Of a stretch of DNA of 44,075 bases, positions 43,740 through 44,075 are shown in pieces; the first letter of the stretch is position 1, and each line of letters begins with the position of its first letter. A model generated the notes under the pieces. It was given only the letters and a program-made list of their open reading frames with translations, searched no databases and was not told the DNA's origin. The DNA comes from Saccoglossus kowalevskii. Its lineage: Eukaryota > Hemichordata > Enteropneusta > Harrimaniidae. Where the stretch lies: assembly GCF_000003605.2 (NCBI RefSeq), contig NW_003124894.1:607677-651751 (forward strand). The letters are read 5' to 3'. Position numbers and translations under genes: made by a program.

Positions 43740-44075
43740 AGATCATGACTGAAATGCACCTGCATATGTACAACACATTGTGCTAAATCTGAACAAAATC
43801 CATCCATGCATGACTGAGATCCGGTTCTGGAATTGTGAAAATACGTGATTTTGATGCATTTTCGGCCTTAAAATGGCCATCATTCCGCTATTGTTAAGCA
43901 GATCATGAAACAAATGCACATATCTATTTGTGACATGATGTACCATGTGTGTGTGAAGTTTGAACTTGATCAATCCAGACATGTCTTGGATACGGATCCA
44001 GAACTGAATTCTTTAACAAAATGGCCGCCAGTCGGTCATTTCGAACTTGATCCGAAAAAAAAAAAAGACGTGCAT
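43740..44075 (+). mobile_element. Second copy of the GGCCA/TCGG repeat, cut by the window edge
   Basis: It shares AAAATGGCC(A/G)(T/C)CA(T/G)TC, GAAGTTTGA, GATCCAGAACTGAATTC-type and GACGTGCAT words with 42480-43245. Cores lie near 43871 and 44021. It probably continues beyond 44075. Confidence 0.65.

Overview
The window is intron-rich, AT-rich animal nuclear DNA. It carries GT-AG introns, an axonemal dynein heavy chain, IQUB and a V-ATPase accessory subunit, with many short dispersed and tandem repeats and frequent ACATGTA-type words. That repeat texture, and the closeness of the proteins to vertebrate ones, suggests a marine invertebrate such as a hemichordate, echinoderm, lancelet or mollusc. 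The sequence alone does not settle the phylum.

Layout. Positions 1-660 are a repeat block with units of about 157 bp that ends in a hairpin. From 784 to 5939, on the minus strand, lies IQUB (IQ and ubiquitin-like domain protein) in eight coding exons; its last roughly 130 codons lie beyond the left edge. Positions 5949-7557 hold a head-to-head (bidirectional) promoter region with 5' UTR exons on both sides. From 7558 to 37206, on the plus strand, is a complete axonemal inner-arm dynein heavy chain. I resolved it into 62 coding exons totalling 11,940 nt (3,979 aa plus stop), with every splice phase agreeing. Length and N-terminal sequence fit DNAH12 best among the single-headed DNAH3/7/12 group. 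A polyadenylation signal follows at 37792. Positions 37800-40720 are gene-poor and hold small repeats. From 40723 to 43432, on the minus strand, are the last three coding exons of ATP6AP1 (Ac45); the rest of the gene lies beyond the right edge. The introns of ATP6AP1 and the right edge hold an 85-bp tandem array and copies of a repeat of about 300 bp marked by a GGCCA...TCGGCCAT core.

How the genes relate. IQUB (radial spoke) and the dynein heavy chain (inner arm) both act in the ciliary axoneme. They are transcribed divergently from one short region that contains an RFX X-box-like site, opposed CCAAT boxes and a CRE. Shared control by the ciliary RFX/FOXJ1 programme is the natural inference. 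ATP6AP1 is a proton-pump accessory gene convergent with the dynein and functionally unrelated.

I see no new molecular system. The points most worth checking are the bidirectional ciliary promoter, two in-frame microexons (one only a candidate), a four-cysteine finger in IQUB that resembles phage HNH-type zinc modules, and repeat families of different body that end in similar hairpin-plus-CTAAA tails.
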